A DNA stretch of 22,414 nucleotides from a virus: positions 1 through 22,414 of IMG/VR virus record IMGVR_UViG_3300022853_000101. One strand, written 5' to 3'. Made by a program: the position numbers and the translations under genes. Each line of letters begins with the position of its first letter. Positions within the stretch are counted from its first letter, which is position 1. Below the pieces are notes generated by a model. It saw nothing but the letters and a program-made list of their open reading frames with translations. It ran no database searches and was not told the origin of the DNA. Shown here piece by piece: positions 13,887 to 21,261 of the stretch.

Positions 13887-14099
13887 TTAGGTAAAGTTAT
13901 TTTTAGGCATGGGGTTTTCTTTTGTAAGTCCAGGCTGTGCAAACCACAATCGGAACCATTCCGGAGTGCCTGGTTGTATATTATGTTTGCGTTGATACTC
14001 GGCTTTTGCTGTGCCAGTGTGGGATATGTTTTCTCCCATACTAGGTTCTGCGGAATTATTCTGAATCCCTGCTAGTCTTTTTAGATCCTGTATGTCCAC
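13887..14099 (-). CDS. Small conserved phage protein, 70 residues
   Basis: A 70-residue protein starting at a GTG (14099) with AAAGGA 6 bases upstream. It begins MDIQDLKRLAGI, a short amphipathic helix loosely like the N-terminal tag, and contains NISHTGTAKAEYQRKHNIQP and TPEWFRLWFAQPGLTKENPM. I think homologues exist in other marine myoviruses, all of unknown function. It overlaps the end of the 89-residue gene by 44 bases in another frame, which is unusual even here; both frames look protein-like. Confidence 0.7.
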   Translation of the reverse strand: MDIQDLKRLAGIQNNSAEPSMGENISHTGTAKAEYQRKHNIQPGTPEWFRLWFAQPGLTKENPMPKNNFT

Positions 14100-14325
14100 T
14101 TTGTTCCTTTGCCTGACGCTTGATGTCTGCGTCTGAATATTGTAATTTGTCGCCCATCATGCCACCTGCACCTTTTGCGATTCCTGGTTCTAATTTTTCC
14201 ACTGTACCACCTTTGGCCAGGAATTCAGCCATCTGTTTTTCCAGTTCTACCCTTGCTCGTTGTTTCATCACTCGTTCGTCGTCCATTAATTGTCCATCGT
14301 AATTTCTATTGATATCATTTGGCAT
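14056..14325 (-). CDS. Small hydrophilic phage protein, 89 residues
   Basis: 89 residues, hydrophilic, with the helix MDDERVMKQRARVELEKQMA followed by EFLAKGGTVEKLEPGIAKGA and a C-terminal DADIKRQAKEQSGHTGSKKT. The AKGG-x-V-x-K-L segment looks familiar from marine phage hypotheticals. It overlaps the end of the upstream nucleotidylyltransferase gene by 11 bases. No function is known to me. Confidence 0.7.
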   Translation of the reverse strand: MPNDINRNYDGQLMDDERVMKQRARVELEKQMAEFLAKGGTVEKLEPGIAKGAGGMMGDKLQYSDADIKRQAKEQSGHTGSKKTSRDSE

Positions 14326-15493
14326 TCTGTTCTCCGTATCGGTTTAACTCTTGTTGTACCTTAATTATACTATCTTTGTTGGCTTGATACAAGACCCCAA
14401 ATCCACCTTTTGCTTCCCATCTCTCGATGTTGACAGGACGATCATCTATCAGTATGTTGGGAGTGCCATCCTTCTGCTTGGCCCATTTTTCCTTGCGACC
14501 TGACACAATAACTTCCTCTGGTCTTTCGATGTTCTTTGCAATCCACACTTTTTTCTGTGCGGCCGAATTTTCGTGGTCACCTATCAGCGGAGAAGTCAGT
14601 ATGGAAAACCGTCCTCCGGTGGCACTTTTGATCAACTGTATCAGTGCATCTGCTGAGGGGAACTTTGGTAGTGTTGAGAAGAAATCTGATCCTGTGATTC
14701 TATCGATCACTTCTTGTTTGAGATCACCGCCGGTTTTCACTGATGTTAGTTCTTTCCAATGATCAACGCCGTACATCTGTTCCACACCGCCAAAGAAGTC
14801 TGCGATCACACCGTCCATGTCCAGATATATTACAGGTTGTTTTTCAGTCATCTCTGCTTCATTATACAACTGTTCGTTGTTGACTGCAACCTTTGTCTGC
14901 ATTCTGTCCTGCAGTGTTTGGTAAATCTTTTGAGAGTTTTCGCCGCCCAACACGATCTTGGAGAATGTTGCAAAGTCTCCATTCGCCACTGCTTCTCTGG
15001 CTTTGGAAGCTGATGCACCTGCCACTCCCGCTTCGTCTGGATCTCTTTCACCAGAACTTACCACATCCACGGAATCAAAATCAAACACCAGATTACCTTT
15101 TTTATCTGTCTGTTTGTTGTATTGGTTTAAAAATTTTTGGAAACTGTCTACTCTGTCAGACCCTGCTATCATGATAACTCGTGTGCGACCCTCGTTCATT
15201 AATTTTTGCAGTGCTTGAACAATGGTGGTCACTGTGGGATCACCGATCTCCACATCCGTGAACTTGCCTGTGCCTTGGATGTATTCTGCTTTCTCGGAAT
15301 AACTCAATGGGTCTGTTTTTGAATTCTGTTTGTGAGACAGGAACAGGTAGGGTTTTGCATCATTCTTCTGTGCCACCGACCTTACAGCGTTGATCAATTT
15401 CTCGTGACCTATCGTGGGTGGATTGAAACGACCAAAAGCAAACACTGCTGTGCTGTCGTCGTCTTCTTTAAGAAATAGTTCCTTTAGCAACAT
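14315..15493 (-). CDS. Nucleotidylyltransferase (NMNAT-like) fused to HAD phosphatase
   Basis: 392 residues in two enzyme domains. Residues ~15-200 form a cytidylyltransferase/NMNAT-like domain with GRFNPPTIGH (21-30), MIAGSDRVDSF and ASASKAREAV, the last in the place of the family's SxxxxR nucleotide motif. Residues ~218-385 form a HAD-fold domain with YLDMDGVIADF (catalytic-type D225 and D227), SILTSP and ILIDDRPVNI, like 5'(3')-nucleotidases. Likely reactions are adenylyl transfer to NMN or a similar nucleotide and removal of a phosphate, in NAD or nucleotide salvage; exact substrates are unknown. The N-terminus MLLKELFLKEDDD resembles the shared tag and has an L-K-E site. Confidence 0.88.
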   Translation of the reverse strand: MLLKELFLKEDDDSTAVFAFGRFNPPTIGHEKLINAVRSVAQKNDAKPYLFLSHKQNSKTDPLSYSEKAEYIQGTGKFTDVEIGDPTVTTIVQALQKLMNEGRTRVIMIAGSDRVDSFQKFLNQYNKQTDKKGNLVFDFDSVDVVSSGERDPDEAGVAGASASKAREAVANGDFATFSKIVLGGENSQKIYQTLQDRMQTKVAVNNEQLYNEAEMTEKQPVIYLDMDGVIADFFGGVEQMYGVDHWKELTSVKTGGDLKQEVIDRITGSDFFSTLPKFPSADALIQLIKSATGGRFSILTSPLIGDHENSAAQKKVWIAKNIERPEEVIVSGRKEKWAKQKDGTPNILIDDRPVNIERWEAKGGFGVLYQANKDSIIKVQQELNRYGEQNAK

Positions 15494-15824
15494 CGTATTC
15501 GCCCTGTTTTAGATTTTCAAATTCTCTGTCTGCAATTATTTCCGCAACACGAACTCTGGTTTCTCGAGGGAACATGTCTTTGACATCTTCTCCCTGTGTG
15601 CCAAATTCCCTCACATACTCCTTGGCCGCATCATCTATGAGATACTGCCATAGCTTTTTGGCCTTTTCGTGATCGTATGTGTTCTTTGTGATCTTCCTTC
15701 TTAAATTCTGTATGATGGGCATGAATCTGCGACGATACAGATCTTCGTTGTTCATGATGTACAGATCCAACTCGTTGGTTGCGTTGGAATCTACATTTTC
15801 TCGTATGAATTGATGTGCTCTCAT
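15468..15824 (-). CDS. Tagged helical protein, 118 residues
   Basis: 118 residues, starting MRAHQFIRENVDSNATN, a tag-like N-terminus with I-R-E at 7-9. The body is helical: LYIMNNEDLYRRRFMPIIQN, KAKKLWQYLIDDAAKEYVRE, VRVAEIIADREFENLK. I recall similar proteins among T4-like cyanophage hypotheticals. The late element lies 5 bases before the ATG. The last 26 bases overlap the start of the nucleotidylyltransferase gene, so the two are probably co-translated. Confidence 0.83.
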   Translation of the reverse strand: MRAHQFIRENVDSNATNELDLYIMNNEDLYRRRFMPIIQNLRRKITKNTYDHEKAKKLWQYLIDDAAKEYVREFGTQGEDVKDMFPRETRVRVAEIIADREFENLKQGEYDVAKGTIS

Positions 15825-15829
15825 ACCTG

Positions 15830-15836
15830 TATTTAT
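15830..15836 (-). promoter_or_regulatory. T4-type late promoter element (ATAAATA)
   Basis: Minus-strand ATAAATA, 5 bases before the ATG at 15824. The intervening CAGGT is at most a rudimentary Shine-Dalgarno and lies too close to the start. Confidence 0.6.
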
Positions 15837-15837
15837 G

Positions 15838-16326
15838 TTAGTACAGGTTCTCTAACAGCCACATATAGAACGGTGATGCGAACCGCAACTGCCATACACC
15901 ATTGTGTCCCATCGTGTTCACGTTCTTGAATGACACAGGCAATTCTTGTCCTGCAGATCGTTGCTGTGTGGCCCATGGTTCTGGGTACTCAGGGGTGTAT
16001 ACGCCCTCATAGATCAGTGCTCCTAGGTCTATCTCGTCAATCTCAAGGTTCTTGATGTGCAGTAACTGATCCTGAACAATCTCACTGTTCTCTACGATGG
16101 TTTGATGTCTATCTTTGCCGGATCTCACAATTTTTAGGTTGTATTCTTCGCCATCTTCCAGGGTGTGCTCGAACTCTATCCGAGTGGGTTTGTCCTCTGT
16201 GCTGGTGATCTCTGCCCTATGACAACTCGTGTCGTTGATCAGTATCTCTGCCACAGGGGGTTTGTCCCAGTGTGTGGACCATAATTCCAGTTTAAATTTC
16301 AATTTTTCTGTTTTTGTATCAGTCAT
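15838..16326 (-). CDS. Hypothetical beta-rich phage protein, 162 residues
   Basis: 162 residues with alternating strands (KLKFKLELWSTHWDKPPVAE, ILINDT, TRIEFEHTLEDGEEYNLKIV) and a C-terminal part rich in aromatic residues (YTPEYPEPWATQQ, GVWQLRFASPFYMWLLENLY). This layout suggests a carbohydrate-binding or jelly-roll-like module and parallels the protein at 10766-11473. Its ATG lies 8 bases inside the upstream 62-residue gene. I cannot assign a function; a virion accessory role is a guess. Confidence 0.78.
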   Translation of the reverse strand: MTDTKTEKLKFKLELWSTHWDKPPVAEILINDTSCHRAEITSTEDKPTRIEFEHTLEDGEEYNLKIVRSGKDRHQTIVENSEIVQDQLLHIKNLEIDEIDLGALIYEGVYTPEYPEPWATQQRSAGQELPVSFKNVNTMGHNGVWQLRFASPFYMWLLENLY

Positions 16327-16507
16327 TGTATGAAAACTCCAGTCCTGCTTTGGTTCCTATGTATGGTCTATTTAAATCAGTGCGAGTTAATTCTATGGTC
16401 ATCGTGGTTCCTTGCACTGCCACTTTCATGTACTTGTCTGTGCGACTCAGCACATCTGCCTCCTTGTTCATGCCGTTGTCTATACAGGTTATGATTATCT
16501 GTTCCAT
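16319..16507 (-). CDS. Small conserved phage protein, 62 residues
   Basis: 62 residues: MEQIIITCIDNGMNKEADVL, then DKYMKVAVQGTTMTIELTRT, ending RPYIGTKAGLEFSYND. It looks like a small beta-rich domain. I accept it because it is tightly packed in the operon: its start overlaps the 3' end of the S8 gene by 13 bases and its end overlaps the next gene by 8. The TTMTIELTRTDLNRPYIGTK segment seems familiar from other marine T4-like phages. Function is unknown. Confidence 0.75.
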   Translation of the reverse strand: MEQIIITCIDNGMNKEADVLSRTDKYMKVAVQGTTMTIELTRTDLNRPYIGTKAGLEFSYND

Positions 16508-19500
16508 CCTAGTGCCTCCTTTTGGGTGTTTTGTTTGTTAGTACTTGTTGCGACAGCAGTCGTACCTTTGCCGTTTATCACTGCTATCTGTTGATCTATG
16601 TCCGCAAGTTGTATCCTCAGTTCCAGGATCTCTGTGTCTTTGCCTTCCTTCTTCAACAGCTTGGCCAGTTTCTTCTCTACTCGTATTTTCTGACAGCCGG
16701 GTCTTTCGTTCTTCATGCCAAAGAAACTCATACAAGCACCATAAAACTTTTTACTGACCTGCATGGCTGGCACAAACTTATCGTCACCTGCAACCCCCGC
16801 CACGTTCTGTCGATATTCAAGACTGAATGATGTTTTCCAACCTAGCTCGTTGGTGGATTGACTGGAATAGTATATGCCTAGATCTTTTTCTGGAGTCCTG
16901 CTGGATATGTCTGCTCGCACGTTGTCATACACAATGTCACCGTCCATTGTTGTGGCATATGGCACATTCAAATTCACTGCACCTTTGGTGATCCTGTTAG
17001 GCAGTGAGTAGGTTATCCCCCATTTGCTAGTTTCATCCAACTGTTGCTCCCAACCCAGTTTCATTGACTGTGTCTGCAGTGTGTCTGCACTGGATATCAG
17101 GGAGTTGGAAACTGTGCTGAGGTTGGTGTGACCCTGTCCCATGTCAAATGAGAATGTGTTCTTGCCTAATGTGTACTCTATACCTGCCTGTCCAAATGTG
17201 GTATCGTTGTTTTCACCTACCCCCAGGGCTCCGCCGGAGCTGTTGCCCAACCAAGTGTTCTGTTCACTCATGTAACCCACTGTGGTTTTTAATTTTAAAT
17301 TCTCTGAGAGATTCCAACCTTTGGTGATGTTCGTGGTCCAATCTCCTTTTGTGTCTGTGGAGTTGTACAATCCCATGGTCAAATCATTCCATAGTACAGG
17401 AAACTGTCCACCCTGTTCGAATGAACCATACTGCTGTTGGAAAGACAGATACGGCATGCCCTGCAGTGCCGCTTGTACGTCACTGAATTTACGAGTGTCT
17501 CTGACTGTGACGCTTTTGGTCATGTCCACATAAAAGTCTCGGGCAAATTCATCCACGATCATTACTTGACTCAATTGGGACACATTGCTCAACATGGACA
17601 AGGATGAACCAGAACCTCCAGAGCTGGACAGACTGGACGAACTGCTGACAGAAGATGTGCTCCTGCCCGAGGTCGGTATGCCCACGGCACCCACGGGTTG
17701 GGTGGCTTTGTCCAGATCCATTATGCCTGATCCGTGTATGTTCACATTATAACTCGTGATGCAATCTGTTTTACAAGCAGTGGTGGTCAGTAATCGCACA
17801 AGGTTCTCACCTTTCATGTAAGGCCACATTTGACTGACAAGGGCCACCCCGCCGGTCACAATAGGTGCCGCCATGGAAGTTCCCGTCATTGGACCATATG
17901 ATCCATCATTCTTGGTGGAATAGGTGTAACCTGGTGCCAGTATGTAGAAATCTGAAACTTTGTGTGTGTCATTACACGAGTTGTTCGCAGTGTCGACATC
18001 GTGACAGATGTGTCCGGCCCAGTTACTGAAACTTGACATCCTGTTGTTGTGATCCACAGCACCCACTATCAACATCTTACCACCCAGTAATAAATTCCCA
18101 TCTGCGTCTGTGCTGGTTGCAAAATAGCCCGGATTGGCCGGAACGGCCACCCCTTGGTTACCTGCCGCATTGACCACAACCATGCCTTTGTCTGTGGCTG
18201 TCTTCCATGCTGTGGGGTCTTGCATGTTGTAATAAACATTGTCGCTGTAATCGTATCTTGAATCTTCACTCTTGTACGTGCCGTCACTCAATCCTGTGAG
18301 ACTGTTTTTAAACGTGGGATCATAATTGGTGTTGGCTGAAAGATTACCTGCCACTGCACCTTGATCCGCCGCCCATGACATACCTGCCGCGGCATCCGCC
18401 ATGTTGACATAGTTGCCTGTGGCCACCTTGACCACCACTGCCGTGGCATCGTAGGCCACACCGTGTGTGCCTGTTCCATCTTTCTTGGCCACCATGGAAC
18501 CCAACACGTGTGTGCCGTGTCCGTGTGTGTCGTTCATACCAGATCCGGTGTAATCTCGAGTTGCCGCAATCTGCCCGTTGAATTCTGAATGATCTGTGTC
18601 GTATCCTGTGTCCACCACTGCAATCTTTACACCATCACCGGTCCATCCTCTGGAATAAGCAGAACTGGCGTTGATCTGTGTCTTACCGCCATTGCCCCAT
18701 CCTTGTTGGACACCGTTTGTGTCTCTGCCCTGGTACTCGTTGGTCTCATACGTGATGCTGTTTGTGTTGTAGCCTGTGGTGCGAGTGCCCAGATTGGGAT
18801 CTAGGTCTGTGTAATTCACGGATGCTATTGTTTCTGTGCTGACCAACACCGTGGCCGAAGCAGTGGTAACGATGTCTTCTGTGGCCGTGGACACTGTGAT
18901 ATTTTCTGTTCTATCTTCTGTGCCTACTGTTTCGATGAGGTTAACATTCTCAGTGATAGTCTCTCCTGTGACATTTCTATGAGTGCCGTCGGTGTAGTTG
19001 ATTTTAGAATTTGGTGTGGTCGCTGTAGCAGTGGTTTTAACTTTTTTTGTTGTGTCTGTGTAGGTTCTCACTTTGGAGACCAGTGTGGTCCTAGGTGTGG
19101 TCGTGGTGGTCACAGTCGTGGTGTATGTTTTTCTAGTGACGGACCCGTCCGCATTGCTGGTGTCTACAACATTGTCTGTGGGTGCAGTGGCAACAACAGG
19201 CGTGCCATCAGTCACTGTGGTTGTTTCGTCACTGTCAGTGAATGCAGTTTCCACATAAGGATCTGCATATGTTATTGTGGTCACCACTGTGGGATCCAAT
19301 GTGACTGTGTTTGCAATAGTCTTTGTGATAACAGTAGGACCGCTCACTACCTGACCTGGTGAATTACTTGTTGAGGCAACCACATCCGCCACAGTTAAAC
19401 TTACTGTGACAGTCTCTGATCTAGAAACATCTCTCACATGTGTTTTAACAGTGACCGCAGTTGATACAGGTGTACCTAGTACAATCTCTTCTCGAGCATC

Positions 19501-20412
19501 TCCGTATACTTTTTTTACTCTGGGTGTGGTCGTGGTGGTCGTGGTCACATCTTCGTAAATTTTATCTATGTGGGTTCTCACTAGGGTCACCAGTGTGGTT
19601 CTAGGCGTGGTTGTTGTGGTGGTCGTGATTCTTTTTGTGGTTCTAGTAAAGGTGCCATCACTGTTGTCCACGTCTGTTATTACATCCTGTGAAGCTGTGG
19701 TTACAACAGGTGTGCCGTCAGTTGCAGTGGTGGTGGTTGCACTGTCTGAAGATGACACTGATCCTTCTGTGTATTCTGCACCGTTAGACGCAGAAGTTGC
19801 AATGGTTGAGTTTATCGTGGTGGAAGTGTCTACCACGTTCTTTAATGTGTTTTTTTTAGAATTTACATGTGTGTCGACTGTTGTGGTCTTCTCTGTGTTG
19901 ATGATGTTGTTTATAACAGGTTGGTTGGCAACCTTGTTGAATTCTGTGAGTGTGATATTCTGACCGTTGGCTATTTTAGCCACGATGGGCTGAACATGAT
20001 TCACAAGATACAGATACGATGCATGAGCTTCTTTGTAATCACTGCTGTTGTATATCTCATATCTCTTCTTTGGTCCTTGTGATTCGATCAGTGCAATGGA
20101 TTGCGACCATAGTGTCTGGGCATTGGTTGCTATTGTGTTTAATTGTCGTGCATTTTCAATGTCTTTGGAATTAGGTGATGTGAACACTGATTGCAATGAT
20201 CCAACCCCTCCGAGCTGGGAAACTATGTCATTTAAATTGCTGATGTTGTCGTAGTAGGACGAAACCAGAGAACTACTGCCATCCAGCTCACTAACGATGT
20301 TGTCAACGAAACCAGTTGCGCCTCCGCCGCCTCCGCCGCCTCCACAGTTCTGTAGTAGAAGTCCCAAGGCCGATGTTAGCAACAGTTTTTTTATTTTATT
20401 GTCAACTGCCAT
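16495..20412 (-). CDS. Secreted subtilisin-like (S8) protease with autotransporter-like C-terminus
   Basis: 1305 residues. An N-terminal signal-like segment (KIKKLLLTSALGLLLQNC) ends at C23 followed by eight glycines, like lipidated autotransporter proteases (NalP type), though LQNC is a poor lipobox. Residues ~180-550 are Thr-rich, with repeats. The S8 domain follows (~580-910) with a complete triad: D601 in VVDTGYD, H632 in HGHGTHV, S846 in GTSMAAP. A Ser/Gly linker (~915-945) leads to a beta-strand-rich region (~1010-1235) resembling an autotransporter barrel, but the protein continues ~70 residues with a basic coiled coil instead of ending in an aromatic residue. Likely a surface or virion-associated protease. 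GGGAG precedes the ATG. Confidence 0.88.
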   Translation of the reverse strand: MAVDNKIKKLLLTSALGLLLQNCGGGGGGGGATGFVDNIVSELDGSSSLVSSYYDNISNLNDIVSQLGGVGSLQSVFTSPNSKDIENARQLNTIATNAQTLWSQSIALIESQGPKKRYEIYNSSDYKEAHASYLYLVNHVQPIVAKIANGQNITLTEFNKVANQPVINNIINTEKTTTVDTHVNSKKNTLKNVVDTSTTINSTIATSASNGAEYTEGSVSSSDSATTTTATDGTPVVTTASQDVITDVDNSDGTFTRTTKRITTTTTTTPRTTLVTLVRTHIDKIYEDVTTTTTTTPRVKKVYGDAREEIVLGTPVSTAVTVKTHVRDVSRSETVTVSLTVADVVASTSNSPGQVVSGPTVITKTIANTVTLDPTVVTTITYADPYVETAFTDSDETTTVTDGTPVVATAPTDNVVDTSNADGSVTRKTYTTTVTTTTTPRTTLVSKVRTYTDTTKKVKTTATATTPNSKINYTDGTHRNVTGETITENVNLIETVGTEDRTENITVSTATEDIVTTASATVLVSTETIASVNYTDLDPNLGTRTTGYNTNSITYETNEYQGRDTNGVQQGWGNGGKTQINASSAYSRGWTGDGVKIAVVDTGYDTDHSEFNGQIAATRDYTGSGMNDTHGHGTHVLGSMVAKKDGTGTHGVAYDATAVVVKVATGNYVNMADAAAGMSWAADQGAVAGNLSANTNYDPTFKNSLTGLSDGTYKSEDSRYDYSDNVYYNMQDPTAWKTATDKGMVVVNAAGNQGVAVPANPGYFATSTDADGNLLLGGKMLIVGAVDHNNRMSSFSNWAGHICHDVDTANNSCNDTHKVSDFYILAPGYTYSTKNDGSYGPMTGTSMAAPIVTGGVALVSQMWPYMKGENLVRLLTTTACKTDCITSYNVNIHGSGIMDLDKATQPVGAVGIPTSGRSTSSVSSSSSLSSSGGSGSSLSMLSNVSQLSQVMIVDEFARDFYVDMTKSVTVRDTRKFSDVQAALQGMPYLSFQQQYGSFEQGGQFPVLWNDLTMGLYNSTDTKGDWTTNITKGWNLSENLKLKTTVGYMSEQNTWLGNSSGGALGVGENNDTTFGQAGIEYTLGKNTFSFDMGQGHTNLSTVSNSLISSADTLQTQSMKLGWEQQLDETSKWGITYSLPNRITKGAVNLNVPYATTMDGDIVYDNVRADISSRTPEKDLGIYYSSQSTNELGWKTSFSLEYRQNVAGVAGDDKFVPAMQVSKKFYGACMSFFGMKNERPGCQKIRVEKKLAKLLKKEGKDTEILELRIQLADIDQQIAVINGKGTTAVATSTNKQNTQKEALGWNR
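19039..19746 (-). repeat. Two Thr-rich direct repeats within the S8 protease
   Basis: Residues encoded at ~19746-19551 and ~19230-19039 align over about 65 positions. Shared landmarks are TDGTPVV, an acidic stretch ending NSDG or NADG, then TTTTTPRTTLV-x-x-VRT-[HY]. An extra TTTTTTTPR lies between. The DNA repeats show as GTGGTGGTCGTGG-type plus-strand tracts, which are Thr codons on the coding strand. The region is probably an extended stalk. Confidence 0.7.
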
Positions 20413-20591
20413 TAGTACACTCCCATAAGGTAAGCACCCAACAGCAATGCAATAATGTACTTGGTTACTATTGTTGAAGTTTTGCTAACTGAATATCCGT
20501 TTTCTTGTAAGCACTGAACATGTGCGTCCATAGTCTCTTCCGTGACACGGACATTCACAAATTCTAAGTTTTCTAGTTCATTATCTGTCAT
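20412..20591 (-). CDS. Small single-pass membrane protein coupled to the S8 protease
   Basis: Read directly between larger genes: 59 residues, ATG at 20591, and a TAA that overlaps the protease ATG (TAATG). An acidic N-terminus (MTDNELENLEFVNVRVTEET) is followed by a soluble part with one Cys and a C-terminal hydrophobic helix (YIIALLLGAYLMGVY). The first ATG has no Shine-Dalgarno and lies only 6 bases from a -10 box. The internal ATG at 20531 has GGA 7 bases upstream and would give a 39-residue form that keeps the helix. The coupling suggests a role linked to the protease, such as anchoring or export. No family is recognised. Confidence 0.7.
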   Translation of the reverse strand: MTDNELENLEFVNVRVTEETMDAHVQCLQENGYSVSKTSTIVTKYIIALLLGAYLMGVY

Positions 20592-20597
20592 ATGTTA

Positions 20598-20625
20598 ATA
20601 ATACAACAGATACTGTGTACGTCAA
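20598..20625 (-). promoter_or_regulatory. Sigma70-like promoter of the membrane protein/S8 operon
   Basis: The minus strand reads TTGACG (20620-20625), a 16-base spacer, then TATTAT (20598-20603). It fills an 83-base gap that has no late element, so this operon may be under early or host-type control. The ATG at 20591 lies 6 bases after the -10 box; the internal ATG at 20531 would have a normal leader. Confidence 0.6.
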
Positions 20626-20633
20626 CTAGTTGA
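20622..20633. promoter_or_regulatory. 12-base perfect palindrome overlapping the -35 box
   Basis: TCAACTAGTTGA is its own reverse complement and shares four bases with the TTGACG -35 hexamer. This is an operator-like position for a dimeric repressor or activator. No second copy was noticed. Confidence 0.4.
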
Positions 20634-20674
20634 TCTTACTTAGAATGTAATAGAATCAATGACTTATTTCGGTG

Positions 20675-21256
20675 TTAGTGATTGTATAGGATCTTCATCA
20701 CGGAACCAGCAGTTACGCCTGTGGTTTTAACTCGCACCCAAACAAAATTTCCGGTGAAGTTGGCACTGAAAATCGTGGTGCTCTGATCTGTGGTGAATGT
20801 GGTATCGGCAATGTCAAACCAATCTGCTTCGGTGGGTGTTGTGGCCAACGATCCTTGCATCTTGATTGAACCTGTCAGTGTTGCCAACACATGATAGGCC
20901 ACGGTATGTACGCCATCCGCTTGCGAGTAATATCCATCACCTTGGTGTTTGTCTGTGACGAAACCCGTGTATGTCATGGTTGATGCTGTGGAACCGTCTG
21001 GTGACTCGTCCGCCACAGTTTCTTCCACAGTCACTGATAAATTGTCTGAAGCCACTGTTGTCACAGTGAACGGTCCTGGATTGATAGCACTGTTCGTTGT
21101 GAATGTGTCTCTCACTGCAAGTTTGCCCGATCCCGATACTGTTGTGCTTGTGGCACTTATTCTCTTAGATGATGCTGTGTAGGTAAGTCCCTCGGTCACT
21201 GTGGTTGCAGATACGAAGTCCTTTTGGGAAGAGATAGTTGTGCTTGACTGTGCCAT
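20675..21256 (-). CDS. Probable virion protein, Thr/Ser-rich, beta-rich
   Basis: 193 residues, almost without Lys clusters or Cys and rich in T, S, V and A. The N-terminal part has a beta-strand-like low-complexity pattern (TVTEGLTYTASSKRISATST). The C-terminal part looks like a compact beta domain (GDGYYSQADGVHTVAYHVLA, SIKMQGSLATTPTEADWFDI, FTGNFVWVRVKTTGVTAGSV). This composition is typical of phage tail, fibre or decoration proteins, but no family is certain. The late element at 21263-21269 lies 6 bases before the ATG. It is followed by an 83-base gap holding the next promoter. Confidence 0.75.
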   Translation of the reverse strand: MAQSSTTISSQKDFVSATTVTEGLTYTASSKRISATSTTVSGSGKLAVRDTFTTNSAINPGPFTVTTVASDNLSVTVEETVADESPDGSTASTMTYTGFVTDKHQGDGYYSQADGVHTVAYHVLATLTGSIKMQGSLATTPTEADWFDIADTTFTTDQSTTIFSANFTGNFVWVRVKTTGVTAGSVMKILYNH

Positions 21257-21261
21257 TGTGA

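Noticed and set aside
19070-19640. GTGGT-type tandem DNA repeats as a possible regulatory or origin element
   Set aside because: They are in frame and encode Thr runs of the stalk; the protein repeat explains them.
19568-19963. Plus-strand 131-codon Val-rich frame
   Set aside because: It is the complement of Thr-codon repeats in the S8 gene; the Val-rich product follows from codon pattern.
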